Origin: Centrapalus pauciflorus
Taxonomy: Eukaryota > Streptophyta > Magnoliopsida > Asterales > Asteraceae
Length of the DNA: 64,000 bases
Assembly (NCBI GenBank): GCA_020465985.1
Contig: JAANYP010002076.1
Location: forward strand, 62,001-126,000
Direction of reading: 5' to 3'
This document shows, piece by piece, positions 10,739 to 21,974 of this stretch. Numbering within the stretch: the stretch's first letter is position 1; each line of letters starts with the position of its first letter. A program made the translations under genes and the position numbers. The notes below the pieces were generated by a model, which saw only the letters and a list, made by a program, of their open reading frames with translations, was not told where the DNA came from and searched no databases.

Positions 10739-11420
10739 TTCTAGGAATTTCTAAAGATTTGACATCTTTTCAAAAGAAATTGAGTTTGAACTTAATTAAT
10801 TTAATTCGAAACTGATTTAGACTAACTTTTTCGAATCTAGGTAGATTCGAAACTAATTAAGGGTAAATCTTTTGGGATTAAATTCGATTAAGTGTTAAAA
10901 TTCAATTAAACTCGAAATATGTCAGATTCGAAAGTTTCTTAGATTCGAAGGACCTTAGATTCGAAGGTTTACCAAACTCGAAGTAACAGCAGATTCGAAG
11001 CACTTATCGACACTAGACTAGACTCGAACTAGACTCGAAACTAGATAGACTCGAGACTCTGTTCGAATGAAGCACAAACTCGACACAGATTCGAAACCTA
11101 CTGAAACAGACTCGAAAGGAGCAGATTTAGGTTAGACTCGAGACTAAAGTGAAACCCTAATTGCCCCTATTAGATTCGAGCGCCGCAAACTCGAAAAAAA
11201 CAGTGAATACTTTGAATTATTAACGATTTTCAGATTAAACCAGTAATTTTCTAACGAAAAATAATGGTTTCGATCAAAAAGGAGAAAAACCACAAAGTAT
11301 TTGCTGAATATTAATTTGCTAAGCTCAAAAACTCGATATGGAGAGAAAAATCGTCCAACTAGCGTCAAGAAACCTAGAATGTATTTGATGAACACGAAGA
11401 ACACCAAGAACACTCCGCTG
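10739..11420 (-). repeat. SIRE-A untranslated leader with TTCGAA / ACTCGA motif array
   Basis: This 680-bp region between PBS and gag start has no supported gene. About 20 copies of AGATTCGAA, ACTCGAAA or ACTCGAGA variants cluster between about 10805 and 11195, matching the motif family seen upstream of ORF3 and in the LTR. The long leader is usual for Sireviruses. Confidence 0.7.
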
Positions 11421-11432
11421 GCTCTGATACCA
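11421..11432 (-). promoter_or_regulatory. Primer binding site of SIRE-A (tRNA-iMet)
   Basis: Minus strand TGGTATCAGAGC, the standard plant initiator tRNA-Met complement, 2 nt inside the LTR end. Confidence 0.93.
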
Positions 11433-11434
11433 CT

Positions 11435-12034
11435 TGTAAGGTCTACCACTATACGAGATCTATCTAGACGCGGAGCCGTCAACGAGTGCGGAATCCTCGT
11501 TAACGGGTAGACGGACAACTCTCAACTACGAAACACGGAGACTATTAGACGCTGAACGAACGAAACACGAACGATCCTACGAACTAATTCTCTCCGAAAG
11601 AACACACACCAAGCTGATAAACTCGAGATCGCTTATTGCTTAATCCCTCACGAATTCTGCAAAAAGTCTGCTAATGACTCGAGTCTATCCCTAATTATAG
11701 ACCCTGATTCGAGTCTGTTGTGGGCCAAACTCGAATCTGGCCCAAAGCCCATTCGAGTCTGTCCACAAAGACACTCTCGAATCTGGTCTTCGTTCGAATC
11801 TATGGCTACATTCGAATCTATCACAGATTCGAATGTGAACCCATATATAATTCGAATCTAGCCTTTTACATAAATAACTAAGTGTTGAAACTTATGTTAT
11901 TACTTATGATCGAATTTATCTTTGTACTTTATGTTTGAACTTCTTGTAATACGTTACATCAAGTTCAAACATACAAACACTAATAAATATCAACCATATA
12001 AAAACATATATATCACACACTTGCTAAAATCACA
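11435..12034 (-). repeat. 5' LTR of SIRE-A
   Basis: About 600 bp bounded by TG and CA (plus strand TGTAAGGTC... to ...AAATCACA). The end next to the PBS is exact; the far end is set by the start of gypsy integrase sequence at about 12035. A TATATAT box on the minus strand near 11842-11850 could be the promoter. About ten TTCGAA/TTCGAG motifs lie at 11620-11870. The partner LTR is outside the window. Confidence 0.82.
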
Positions 12035-12875
12035 ATGTAGGATCACTTAGACTGCTATCGACACACAGGATGTACCAACACATATCACCCTCAGACCGAC
12101 CGTCAAAGTGAAAGGACCATTCAGACGTTAAAGGATATGCTAAGGGCGTGTATGATTGATTTTGCAAAAGTTGGGACAGACATATGCCGTTAGTCGAGTT
12201 CTCCTACAACAATAGCTATCACTCAAGCATTAAGGTTGCTCCATTTGAGGCACTGTACGAAAAAAGGTGTCGATCACCCCTTTGCTAGGCCGAAGTCGGG
12301 GATAGTCAAGTCATTGGCCTAGATATCATACTTGAGACCACCGAAAAGATGGTACGGATTCGAAACTGATTAAAAAACGCACGGGATCGGTAGAAAAGCT
12401 ATGCAGATGTTAGACGGAAGGATTTGGAATTCCAGGAGGCAGACCAAGTAATGCTGAAAGTCTCACCTTGGAAAGGCATAATCCGTTAACGAGGAAAGCT
12501 CAATCCTCGTTATATCGGGTCATTCAAAATTTCCAAAAGAATTGACCCGGTAGCCTACCGACTCGATCTGCCTCCAGAGCTATGTAATGTACATAATACC
12601 TTCCACGTGTCCAACCTAAAGAAATGGTTGTCTGACGAAACACTCATCATATCCATGGACGAACATGAACTAGATGATAAGTTGAACTTCATTGAACAAC
12701 CCGTAGAAATAATGGACCGAGAAGTCAAGAAACTAAAGCACAGCCGAATTCCGATAATAAAAGTCAGACGGAACTCTAAGCAAGGTCCTGAGTTTACATG
12801 GGAATGCGAAGATCAGTTTCACGAAAATACCCTCAGTTATTCTCAAGTGCTCAATCAGTGGAGAATGCGAGCTAA
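12035..12875 (+). pseudogene. pol: Gyp-A integrase C-terminal half and chromodomain-like tail (degraded)
   Basis: The translation shows YHPQTDRQSERT (integrase core around the catalytic Glu), EFSYNNSYHSSIKVAPFEALY and, after several stops and shifts, the intact stretch 12607 onward: MSNLKKWLSDETL, EIMDREVKKLKHSRIPIIKV, GPEFTWECEDQ. The latter matches the C-terminal chromodomain-like module of Tekay chromoviruses, which directs insertion into heterochromatin. A 1-nt loss near the end shifts the last codons; in the ancestral frame the stop is TAA at 12873-12875, overlapping a conserved hairpin. SIRE-A removed the upstream part. Confidence 0.88.
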
Positions 12876-12890
12876 TTTCGGGACGAAATT
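12874..12890 (+). other. Stop-codon hairpin of Gyp-A
   Basis: AATTTCG-GGA-CGAAATT, a perfect 7-bp stem with a 3-nt loop, starting at the second base of the ancestral TAA stop. Counterparts with a C-G pair in place of the third T-A pair occur in Gyp-B and Gyp-F. Confidence 0.8.
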
Positions 12891-13480
12891 CCATTAATAA
12901 GGGGAGACTGTAACAACCGGCATAAAACCAGGTTAGCAACTATAACTTAATTAATAGTTATTAACAAGTTATAACCTAATCAGTGATCATTAACAATTAA
13001 TCAAGGTGATTAACAAAGTTCATAAGAAAATTAAAGTCAACTAGAAACATTTTCATCAGTGCGATGAATCGGCAAATTAATTAATCCAATCGATTTGAGA
13101 TATGATGGATTAATCCAACTAAGTACATAATTAAATTAAGATTAGTGACACTAATCATGCATTAATACACTTATTTAACATTAATTATGCAATAGTAAAA
13201 CAATTCATTAAACAAATGCATTCAAAAGTATTTATGAATTTACATAAAAAAGGAAATACAAGAATACATTCTAAATACTTTTATACAATAAAATAAAAAT
13301 AAAAATACAACATAAATACATCATAATGGATGGCCCTCTAGCTAGTACAAACTAGCTTTTGACTTCAATTTTATAATGCAAAACTCCATACACAATCACA
13401 ATCACATCTTCTCCATTCATTTCATCCAAGATCTTACTCCACCTTCACATCATTGCATCTTTTCAAGACCAAACTTTCTC

Positions 13481-13488
13481 TATAAATA
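13481..13488 (+). promoter_or_regulatory. TATA box in Gyp-A LTR
   Basis: TATAAATA followed about 40-70 bp downstream by C/T-rich sequence, as expected of an LTR RNA polymerase II promoter. Confidence 0.6.
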
Positions 13489-14355
13489 GAGAGATCATTT
13501 CTCATTCATCCTCACACATTCGCAAGAGCAAAACCTCTCATTCTCTCTCAAAAAAATCGGCCATAGCCACACACACACACAACCAAAGTTGTTTTCTTTC
13601 TTTTATTCTTCAAGAATTAAAGCTTTTCAAAAGTTTCTTTGGTGCAACTAGTTCAAGAACAACTCTTCTACTCATTTTCATTCTTCTAACACATCAAAGT
13701 AAGTCAATACTAACTTATTAATTCTTATATTTATGTTTATATAAGTCTTGCAAAATATATATAATCACCAACAACAACATGTTTCATAAAAACTCAAGTT
13801 TATAAATCACTAGTTTTGTTTTAAGTTTGTTTTCTTCAAATGTGTTTATAAATATGAAAACACATAATGTAAGTACAAATAATATGAAAATAAGTTATAT
13901 AAATGTGTTTCATAACCTTTATATACATGTGGTTTTTGAATAAACAACAAGAATCACAAGTTATTCAAGTTTATGAAATCTGGATTTTCGGCTGAAATAT
14001 TACACCGGCTTTGAAAAATCATAACTAATTCATAACTTACAGAAATGAGTTGATTCTTATTTTAAAATTTAGATCTATGTCTTAACTAAATATTTGGAGG
14101 TTTCATAATTTATATTGAGATTTGAATCCTCATATATTATTTGGGAATCGGAAAGTTTAACAACTCAAAAATGGCCAAGATAGGGTTTTCAACGAGCATT
14201 TTTCCTAACCTAAACACCTCGAAAAATGGCCGTTCTTAACTTGAAAAATTCTTTGTATATAGTAGTTTTATGGCTATGAAAACCAAAGCCCAAATGATTT
14301 TGGAGCTTGGTCAAAAATAACCTCAAACTAGTCTGAAAAACCTTTAAAAAGCTGG

Positions 14356-14357
<2 letters not shown>

Positions 14358-14394
<37 letters not shown>

Positions 14395-15173
14395 TAAATT
14401 ATATATATATATAATATATATATATATATATTATATATGTATAGCATTATCTGTTAACATATATATATATATATACATATTATTGTATATGTATACATAT
14501 ATATATGTATAACATATATATGTATAAGCATTATATGTATTATCACTTATATACTATATGTTATAACAATATATTATATATATGTATAATATATATATGT
14601 ATACATATATATATGTATATTATATATTTATCATTATATATGTTATATATTATATTTTACTATATTATGTATCATATATATATTATACATATATATATAT
14701 AATACATATATACATTCTATTAATGTATACATCTATATATGTATAACTAATCTAATAATACATATATGTAATAAATATAATCATATATATATTATGTATA
14801 CATATATATATGTAATACATATATGTTATGTATACATATATGATATATTATATTATAGATATCTATATATGTATATGTATCTATATATATATATGTATAT
14901 ATATATGTATATATGTATATATATATGTATATATGTATACATATATATGTATATATGTATACAAATATATGTATATATATATACATATATATGTATATAT
15001 ATATACATATATATGTATATATATATACAATTATGTATATATATATTCATATCCTATGTTATATATATATATACATATATATGTATATATATATACATAT
15101 ATATATGTATATATATATACATATATATGTATATATATATACATATATATGTATATATATATACATATATATG

Positions 15174-15209
<36 letters not shown>

Positions 15210-15211
15210 AA
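14358..15211. repeat. Long AT microsatellite with a ~22-bp palindromic higher-order unit
   Basis: Almost pure A/T interrupted by regularly spaced G and C (ATATATGTATATATATATAC). From about 14990 to 15190 a unit of about 22 bp containing ACATATATATGT repeats roughly eight times; each unit is self-complementary. Lies inside the Gyp-A 3' LTR. Confidence 0.85.
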
Positions 15212-15609
15212 CTTGACGTTTTAAGTGAGTTTTATTTAGAAACGTGTAAAGTGGGTGATTTAAAAGATATAAACCTTTATACATACATATTATCATACAT
15301 ATGGGAGTTATTAAGTCCCTCTTATCATCTAGGACTGGGTTAAACACCTCAAGTCTCGTCTCAAGTCGTCATCAAAATCTACATTTTTACGCTCATTTTG
15401 CCATCAATTTACGTGAGTCTTCATAGCCCATATTTTTACTATCTATTGCGGTGGAAATACATACACTATTTTCATATGGACATCAAAACTATTTAATTCT
15501 TATATGTATTACACATGTGTTTATGTGGATTCATCGGCCCTCATTTCTTGAACCGTTAATTACGCTTATTTGTATATGCGAATATATTGTGGATAGATCT
15601 ATCGGGAGT

Positions 15610-17181
15610 TGTGGCACCCTTGCCACAACAACCACCATTTACAATACACCCAGGATTAATCACCATCATACAATAACATAATGATCTGATAACCTAAATT
15701 AAGTGCGGAAGCATTTAAAAACATAAATAAAGTAGTGCTACAAGTGTTAAACACCCTACGGTGATATAAGGTACCAAGTCTAAGTCTACACACCCATACA
15801 TTTATTACAATCATCCAGAATATAATACAACATTATCCAATCACGATTACCGATTAAATAGTGCCGAGTCTCCCAAATCTTCCCCAAACGACCTAACTAG
15901 AAGGTCCAGCAGTAGATTTTCCTTTGCCTGTAAAAAAAATACAACAACTAAAACGTAAGCGAATGCTTAGTGAATACATAGATTGCGCATTTTATAAGTC
16001 TTTATGAAGCCCAAGAGTAATCCCGACGACAAACGTCGTATACTCTCTTCGTACACCAAGTACGGACCAGAGCCGCAGCCCCTTCGAGCCCAAAGCTCGG
16101 CATTTACACATACCATCTGAGACAAACGTACGATCGGGGATGGCATACTGCCTACCGGGCCTAGGAGGGATCAGCTCCAGGTCATATAGCACAGTAACAT
16201 CAGAGTAATCGATGCGACCCACCGGTCCATCACTAGATGCACAACAACCGAAAGGACATGCAACAAGTAAGAATGTGCATCTAAATCTACGCAAGTTAGT
16301 AGAATTCCAAACAATCAATGAAACAACAGGTCTCAGCAGGCAAAGCTTACATAAAACAAATATAACCATGCGAAATCTACTGTACTCACAGTGGGTGCGT
16401 AATTTATCTTTTAACCGATATTATTTCTCTTCGGGCTTTCAACCGGATTCCACCAAGTACCCCACTGTGGGTTAAACAACACCACAAGGGACCTGTTATA
16501 TCAATTACAACAATACCTCGTATCATTAACCGTTTAAATCCATAAAATCAAGTTTCGTAAGTATGCCGATATTTTCCCCTTTCGGTCTATGTCCAAATCC
16601 ATATTATGCATATACTATCATAATCTTGCAGTATTTCAAGCAAGCTCCAATTTACATAAAATGACAGATTCGAATTCTAATTTACTTCAAAACCGAAACT
16701 ATAAACTTAAAAGGATCGATTCTTACCTTAATTCGTATGAAATCAGAAATCCGTTTGTAGATTGTTGTTGTACTCCTCGATACCTTTCCGTTGACGTATA
16801 ATTCTCGAAAATCTGACGGTCGGTTTGTGATATATCTTAGAGAGATGTAGAGAGAAAATTTCTAGAGAGATGAAGTAGTGAGAGAGTGTAAACTAGAAAA
16901 TGAAGCCTATTGCCCTTTATATACTACTTTCGTCATTTTGCACATTTCATCACTCGACTTAACCGGTTCCATAAAATACTGATTTAATCTTAGATTTATC
17001 ATAAATAACTTTTAAATTCATAATACTCCACAAAATTAATTCTGAATTCAATTTTCTTAAAAATAGCAACAAACTTGCTAAATATCTAAATACATAATAA
17101 TCGCCCAAATTCAACTTAAATATATATAAGTTTTCCACTTAATTAACCAAAATACATCAAATTAAATCCGTGGATGTTACA
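15610..17181 (-). repeat. 3' LTR of Gyp-B
   Basis: 1572 bp, plus-strand ends TGTGGCACCC and GGATGTTACA. Matches 21975-23551 almost base for base, lacking 5 bp near 16640. A 125-codon minus frame and an 87-codon plus frame inside it occur in both LTRs only because the LTRs are identical copies; I do not support them as genes. Confidence 0.97.
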
Positions 17182-17201
17182 GCATGGGCTCCACCACGCT
17201 C

Positions 17202-17219
17202 AACTTCGTCCTCGAAGTT
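17202..17219 (-). other. Stop-codon hairpin of Gyp-B
   Basis: Minus strand AACTTCG-AGGA-CGAAGTT, a 7-bp stem and 4-nt loop that begins at the second base of the pol stop codon TAA (17218-17220). Confidence 0.85.
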
Positions 17220-18681
17220 ACTCGGACTCAAACAGTTTCGGATACTTTCTTAACATCTCTGACTTAGTTTCCCATGTATGATTTGCTCCTTTATGGTGCT
17301 TCCAACGTACAAGCACCATTTCTATCTCCTTGCTTCTTAATTTCTTCATCTTAGTATCTAACACACACTCCGGCTCTTCAACATACCGGAGCCTTTCATC
17401 AACCTGTAGTTCAGTATGGTCGGCCCAATCCTCGTTACTAGAACTAAATGACTTTCGAAGATTTCCAACGTGAAACACCGGATGTATGCCCGACATCTCT
17501 TCAGGCAATTCCAAACGGTATGACTGATTCCCCACTTTTTCAGTTATCTTAAATGGTCCGACGAATCTCGGAGCCAACTTTCCCCTTTTTACAAAACGAG
17601 TAACACCCCTCATGGGTGATACTTTCAGATAAACCCAGTCATTCACTTCAAAATTGATCGGCTTGTGCCTCCGATCATAGTAACTTTTCTGACGATCCTG
17701 GGCCGCTTTCATGATCTGCCTAATCAACTGTATATTCTCGTTTGTTTCTTGAAGCAAGGCCGGCCCAGCAATTGGTGTTTCACCCGTTTCTCTCCAACAT
17801 GTAGGAGTCCTACATTTCCTTCCATACAAAGCCTCGAACGGAGCTTTCTTGATCGTAGCGTGGTAACTGTTGTTATACGAAAACTCTATGAGTGGCAGAT
17901 GATCGTCCCAATTGCCACCGAGATCTAACACACACGATCTCATCATGTCTTCAAGCGTTAAGATGGTCCGCTCACTCTGACCATCAGTTTGCGGGCGGTA
18001 AGCTGTACTCATTGTTATCCTTGTTCCTAACCCTTCTTGCAAAGCCGACCAAAAATTTGAAGTAAACCGGCTGTCCCGGTCCGATACTATGGACTTAGGC
18101 ACTCCATGCCTAGAAACAATCTCGTCCATATAAATTTTAGCCAACTTTTCTAAGGAGTAACTCTCTCTTATCGGTATAAAATGTGCGGACTTAGTTAATC
18201 TATCGACTATCACCCAAACTGCATCATGTTGGCGCCTAGTCTTCGGCAGTTTCGTAACAAAATCCATAGTAATGTGCTCCCACTTCCATTCCGGAATGGG
18301 AAGCGGCTGCATACTGCCGTACGGTTGTTGATGCTCGGCCTTTACCAACCGGCATGTTCGGCATCTTTCTACATATTGCCCTATGTCCCTCTTCAATCCT
18401 GGCCACCAAAAATCTGCCTTTAAGTCATTGTACATCTTTGTACTTCCAGGATGTACAGAAAACCTAGACTGGTGTGCTTCTTCGATAATTATTTGTCTCA
18501 TTCCACCATATTTCGGCACCCATATTCTTCCGTACACACCTTTTAATCCCGATTCACTAGTTTCCATATTTTTAATCTGCGCCCTTATATCCTCAGCACC
18601 AACATTCCCGTCTTTTAAGGCTTCCTCTTGAGCGACCTTGACATCATCTATAATAGTAGACGTTAACATGGTAGAAGTCAA
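17218..18681 (-). pseudogene. pol: Gyp-B integrase with chromodomain-like C-terminus
   Basis: An open frame of 487 codons continuing the pol polyprotein after a 1-nt shift near 18680; its nominal first codon is TTG, so it is not an independent gene. The H2C2 zinc site (H..H about residues 70-76, CRTCRLVKAEH at about 107-117) precedes the core with DFVTKLP, SDRDSRFTS and PQTDGQSERT, which carry the D, D and E catalytic residues. The C-terminus (DTKMKKLRSKEIEMVLVRWK, HTWE) is the chromodomain-like module. The TAA stop overlaps the hairpin at 17202-17219, and the 3' LTR begins 36 nt further on. Confidence 0.93.
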
Positions 18682-19628
18682 TACGCTTTCCGGCTCAAGG
18701 CATCGGCTACTACATTAGCCTTTCCGGGGTGGTAAAGGATTTCACAATCGTAATCCTTTATTAGCTCCATTGATCGTCTCTGCCTCATATTGAGTTCCTT
18801 CTGGCTAAAAATGTACTTTAAACTCTTATGGTCCGTGTATAATTGGCACTTAGTCCCGTAAAGATAATGTCTCCATAACTTTAATGCGAATGTTACTGCA
18901 GTCAACTCGAGATCATGAGTCGAATAATTCTTCTCATGCTGCTTCAACTGCCTTGAAGCATATGCAATTACTTTCCCGCGCTGCATCAGTACAGCGCCTA
19001 ACCCTAACCTCGAAGCATCGGTATACACCACAAAGTCATCATTGCCCTCAGGTAAGGCAAGTATCGGCGCTTCACTCAAAGTTTTCTTCAAAACATCAAA
19101 TGTCTCTTGCTGCACGGTCTCCCAAACAAAAGGCGCATTCTTCTTCGTTAATGCCGTCAGCGGAACTGCAATCTTTGAAAAGTCCTTTATAAACCTCCTA
19201 TAATATCCCGCCAACCCAAGAAAACTCCTGATTTCCGTAGCTGATTGTGGCGGTTCCCAAGTTCTTATAGCCTCAACTTTAGCTGGATCAACCGAAATCC
19301 CAGCTCCAGATATAACATGTCCTAGAAACTGTATCTGTTGTAGCCAAAACTCGCACTTTGAGAACTTGGCGTACAACCTTTCTTTTCTTAACAACTCCAA
19401 CAGTTCTCTCAGATGTTCAGCATGTTCTGCTTCAGACTTAGAATATACCAAAATATCATCGATAAACACAATTACCGATTTATCCAACATCGGTCTACAA
19501 ACCCTATTCATCAAGTCCATAAAGACAGCTGGGGCGTTGGTTAATCCAAAAGGCATTACCAGAAACTCGTAATGGCCATACCGAGTCCTGAATGCTGTCT
19601 TTGGCACATCTTCTTCTCGTACCTTCAA
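18678..19628 (-). pseudogene. pol: Gyp-B reverse transcriptase (catalytic part) and RNase H
   Basis: 316 codons. The RT palm has FGLTNAPAVFMDLMN and the catalytic FIDDIL box at about residue 55; RNase H has YTDAS, DLELTAV, YTDHKSL and the terminal VADALSRKAY. Separated from the gag-RT frame by a 1-nt deletion in a T run near 19690 and from the integrase frame by a 1-nt shift near 18680. Catalytic acids are present. Confidence 0.93.
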
Positions 19629-19645
19629 CTGATGGTACCCCGACC

Positions 19646-21757
19646 TTAAGTCGATCTTAGAAAAGACACAGGCCCCGTGTAACTGGTCAACAAGTCATCT
19701 ATCCGTGGCAACGGATATTTGTTCTTAATAGTCAACTTATTCAGCTCCCGGTAATCTATGCACATCCTCATCGTGCCATCCTTCTTCTTTACAAACAGTA
19801 CCGGAGCTCCCCACGGCGATGAACTCGGCCGAATGAAGCCCTTATCCAACAATTCTTGCAGCTGTGTCATCATTTCCTTCATCTCGGTTGGGGCAAGACG
19901 ATAAGGAGAACGAGCTACCGGTGCAGCTCCGGGGATCAGATCAATTCGAAACTCAACTTGTCTCTCAGGCGGCACGCCAGACAAGTCTTCCGGAAACACA
20001 TCCGGGAATTGTGAAACAACCGGCACATCGGCCAAAGTTCTCTTCTCTGCCTTAGCATCAATCGCATATGCTAAGTATGCATCACATCCCTTTGCAACAA
20101 GCTTTCGAGCTTTTGCAATAGTCAGCAAACACAGATCCCCGCTTCTCCTATCCTCATATATACATATCTCACGCCCCTCCGGGGTAGTTATCTTTATCAT
20201 TCGGCTCTTACACACTATGTGGGCTTCATTCTCGATCAACCAGTCCATTCCGACTATCACATCAAACTCGCTGAACTCTATCGGAATCAGATCTAAATTG
20301 AAGACTACATCTTCAATTACTAACGTGCAATTTCGGTATACATGATCTAACTTAACTAAAGTATTGCTAGCAGTTTCAATATCAAGTATAGCAGACAACT
20401 TAGACAGTGGCATGGCAAGTCTTTGTGCAAACACAGTAGAAACAAACGACCTATTGGCACCCGAATCAAATAAAACTCGTGCAGGCATAGAATTAACTAT
20501 GAACGTACCCGTGACGACCTCCGGATTTTCCCTTGCCTCCTCTGCAGTTATCTGAAAAGCACGAGCAGGTGCCCTCTGTGACTGACCCCGGCGGTTAACT
20601 GAACCACCACTCGAACCTCCAGACGATCGTGTTGATGATGGGACAGCAGCCGTTGGAGCATTCTTCCTACAATTCCTGCTATAATGACCCCACACTCCAC
20701 ACTTATAGCAAGCATCACCCTTCCTGGGGCAGTCATTCTGAAAATGTCCCAGTTCTCCACAGCAAAAGCAAGCACGTCCGTTAGGGCACTTGCCAAAATG
20801 TTCCAGGTGACATTTGTTGCAATACTGCGGCTCAGTGTTGATGGAATATGCACGCGCACGACCACGATCAGATGAACCAGATGGTCGGCGAAAAGACTGC
20901 TGTGATGAGTATTGTGAAGACCAGGAAGATCCCGAGTATCCTCCCTCCCTTTGGCGCTTCGGCGGTGACGGCTGTGTTGGATTGGTGGAAGCAGCAGCAG
21001 ACCCAACAGAGTAGCCCGACATAATCAAAATCTGCTCTACATTTCTGGCAGCCTCAAGTAAGCCAGCAAATGTAGGGTAGCGGACGTTGCTCATAACCCT
21101 CCTAATCTCTATGTCAAGACCAGCCTCGAACCTGGTCACTTTCCTTTCTTCGGTGTCCACCTGATGAGGTGCGAACAGACTTAACGTCGTGAACTCCACA
21201 GCATATTGGGACACCGTCTTCGTCCCCTGTACCAGTGCCATAAACCTTGCCTCTAATCTCCGACGCTCATCAATCGGACAGTATTGCTGAGTGAATAAGT
21301 CCGTGAACTCAGCCCATTTCAGAACCGAAACTTTCTCCAATGTTAAAGCGTTCACCATGGCATTCCACCACATGATTGCATCATTCGTGAACATAGCAGT
21401 TGCATAACGAACCATATCCTTCTCAGCACAGTCGCTGATTCGGAATGTTCGCTCAGTTGCTGTTATCCATTCCAGTGCAGCAACAGCATCCCCTAAACCG
21501 TTAAACTCTACAGCTCCATTTCCTTTAAAATCCTTAAACCGACAACCCCTGGGCTTATTAGATGACCCAGTGTTGTCATCTTGTTCCTCATTAATTCCCT
21601 CTCTTTCTTTTTCTTTGTTCTTCCTTTTATCTTCCCTTCGCTTAGTTTCGGCCTCATCTCGAGCCCGAAACTGCTCTTGAATCATCTCTCTTTGCTCAGC
21701 CATCATGGCTAGCATCATTTCTCTCGTCTCTTCAGGTGTCATTCCTCCTCCAGACAT
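19646..21757 (-). CDS. gag-pol: Gyp-B Gag, protease and RT N-terminus, 703 codons
   Basis: Starts MSGGGMTPEE at 21757, about 200 nt inside the PBS. A charged coiled segment (residues 15-60) precedes a retrotransposon gag domain (about 80-250). Three zinc knuckles follow in tandem (about 309-360): a short CNKCHLEHFGKC (CX2CX3HX3C) and two standard CCHC knuckles, CFCCGELGHFQNDC and CYKCGVWGHYSRNC. The aspartic protease motif LFDSGANRSFVS is near residue 427. RT begins near 615 (APYRLAP-like block, SSPWGAPVLFVKKKDG, CIDYRELN), and the frame is lost at DDLL.. by a 1-nt deletion, which truncates the product inside RT. Confidence 0.93.
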   Translation of the reverse strand: MSGGGMTPEETREMMLAMMAEQREMIQEQFRARDEAETKRREDKRKNKEKEREGINEEQDDNTGSSNKPRGCRFKDFKGNGAVEFNGLGDAVAALEWITATERTFRISDCAEKDMVRYATAMFTNDAIMWWNAMVNALTLEKVSVLKWAEFTDLFTQQYCPIDERRRLEARFMALVQGTKTVSQYAVEFTTLSLFAPHQVDTEERKVTRFEAGLDIEIRRVMSNVRYPTFAGLLEAARNVEQILIMSGYSVGSAAASTNPTQPSPPKRQREGGYSGSSWSSQYSSQQSFRRPSGSSDRGRARAYSINTEPQYCNKCHLEHFGKCPNGRACFCCGELGHFQNDCPRKGDACYKCGVWGHYSRNCRKNAPTAAVPSSTRSSGGSSGGSVNRRGQSQRAPARAFQITAEEARENPEVVTGTFIVNSMPARVLFDSGANRSFVSTVFAQRLAMPLSKLSAILDIETASNTLVKLDHVYRNCTLVIEDVVFNLDLIPIEFSEFDVIVGMDWLIENEAHIVCKSRMIKITTPEGREICIYEDRRSGDLCLLTIAKARKLVAKGCDAYLAYAIDAKAEKRTLADVPVVSQFPDVFPEDLSGVPPERQVEFRIDLIPGAAPVARSPYRLAPTEMKEMMTQLQELLDKGFIRPSSSPWGAPVLFVKKKDGTMRMCIDYRELNKLTIKNKYPLPRIDDLLTSYTGPVSFLRST

Positions 21758-21957
21758 GTTCTGAAATACGAAACATATAACTTATTTAGCAACATGTCAT
21801 AAATTTAAAGACACCATTCATTTGTCCCGTATAATAGTCAATCCCTATAATTACTAGATCATAACCTATCTTAGTTCAGATCATTACTTAAACCACTACA
21901 TATCATTACCTAATGTTTGAGATCAAGACCTCACGGACACTTGAATCTCAAACAACT

Positions 21958-21969
21958 GCTCTGATACCA
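21958..21969 (-). promoter_or_regulatory. Primer binding site of Gyp-B (tRNA-iMet)
   Basis: Minus strand TGGTATCAGAGC, 5 nt inside the 5' LTR. Confidence 0.95.
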
Positions 21970-21974
21970 TCTCG

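Larger units (their letters stand above)
1..12034 (-). mobile_element. SIRE-A: Sirevirus-like Ty1/copia LTR retrotransposon, left part outside window
   Basis: Order on the minus strand is 5' LTR (11435-12034), PBS (11421-11432), leader, gag (7889-10738), pol (4507-7888), a 2.2-kb noncoding stretch and a third ORF reaching the left edge; the 3' LTR must lie beyond position 1. The very large gag with a coiled coil and two zinc knuckles, together with an extra ORF after RNase H, is typical of the SIRE/Sirevirus lineage of copia elements. It interrupts the integrase of the plus-strand gypsy element Gyp-A, which resumes at about 12035. The few coding lesions (one frameshift and one stop in pol, one stop in ORF3) suggest a fairly recent insertion. 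Its target duplication cannot be checked because only one flank is visible. Confidence 0.9.
12909..15609 (+). repeat. 3' LTR of Gyp-A, first segment
   Basis: Begins TGTAACAACCGG directly after the polypurine tract. It includes a strong TATA box (13481-13488), a CT-rich start region after it, and an 850-bp AT microsatellite. The LTR continues after the Gyp-B insertion at 23557. No gene is supported here; tyrosine/isoleucine-rich frames over the microsatellite are artefacts. Confidence 0.85.

Noticed and set aside
11144..11518. 124-codon minus frame over the SIRE-A PBS
   Set aside because: Spans LTR, PBS and leader; no domain; chance frame in the motif array.
14505..15347. Several frames rich in Y, I, M on both strands
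   Set aside because: They are translations of the AT microsatellite; no domain, and equivalent frames occur on both strands.
15992..16475. 125-codon minus and 87-codon plus frames, repeated at 22357-22840
   Set aside because: The duplication is explained by the two nearly identical Gyp-B LTRs; no domain, and they overlap the expected LTR regulatory region.
20548..21006. 152-codon minus frame
   Set aside because: Out-of-frame shadow of the Gyp-B gag knuckle region, which is coded in the frame of 19646-21757.
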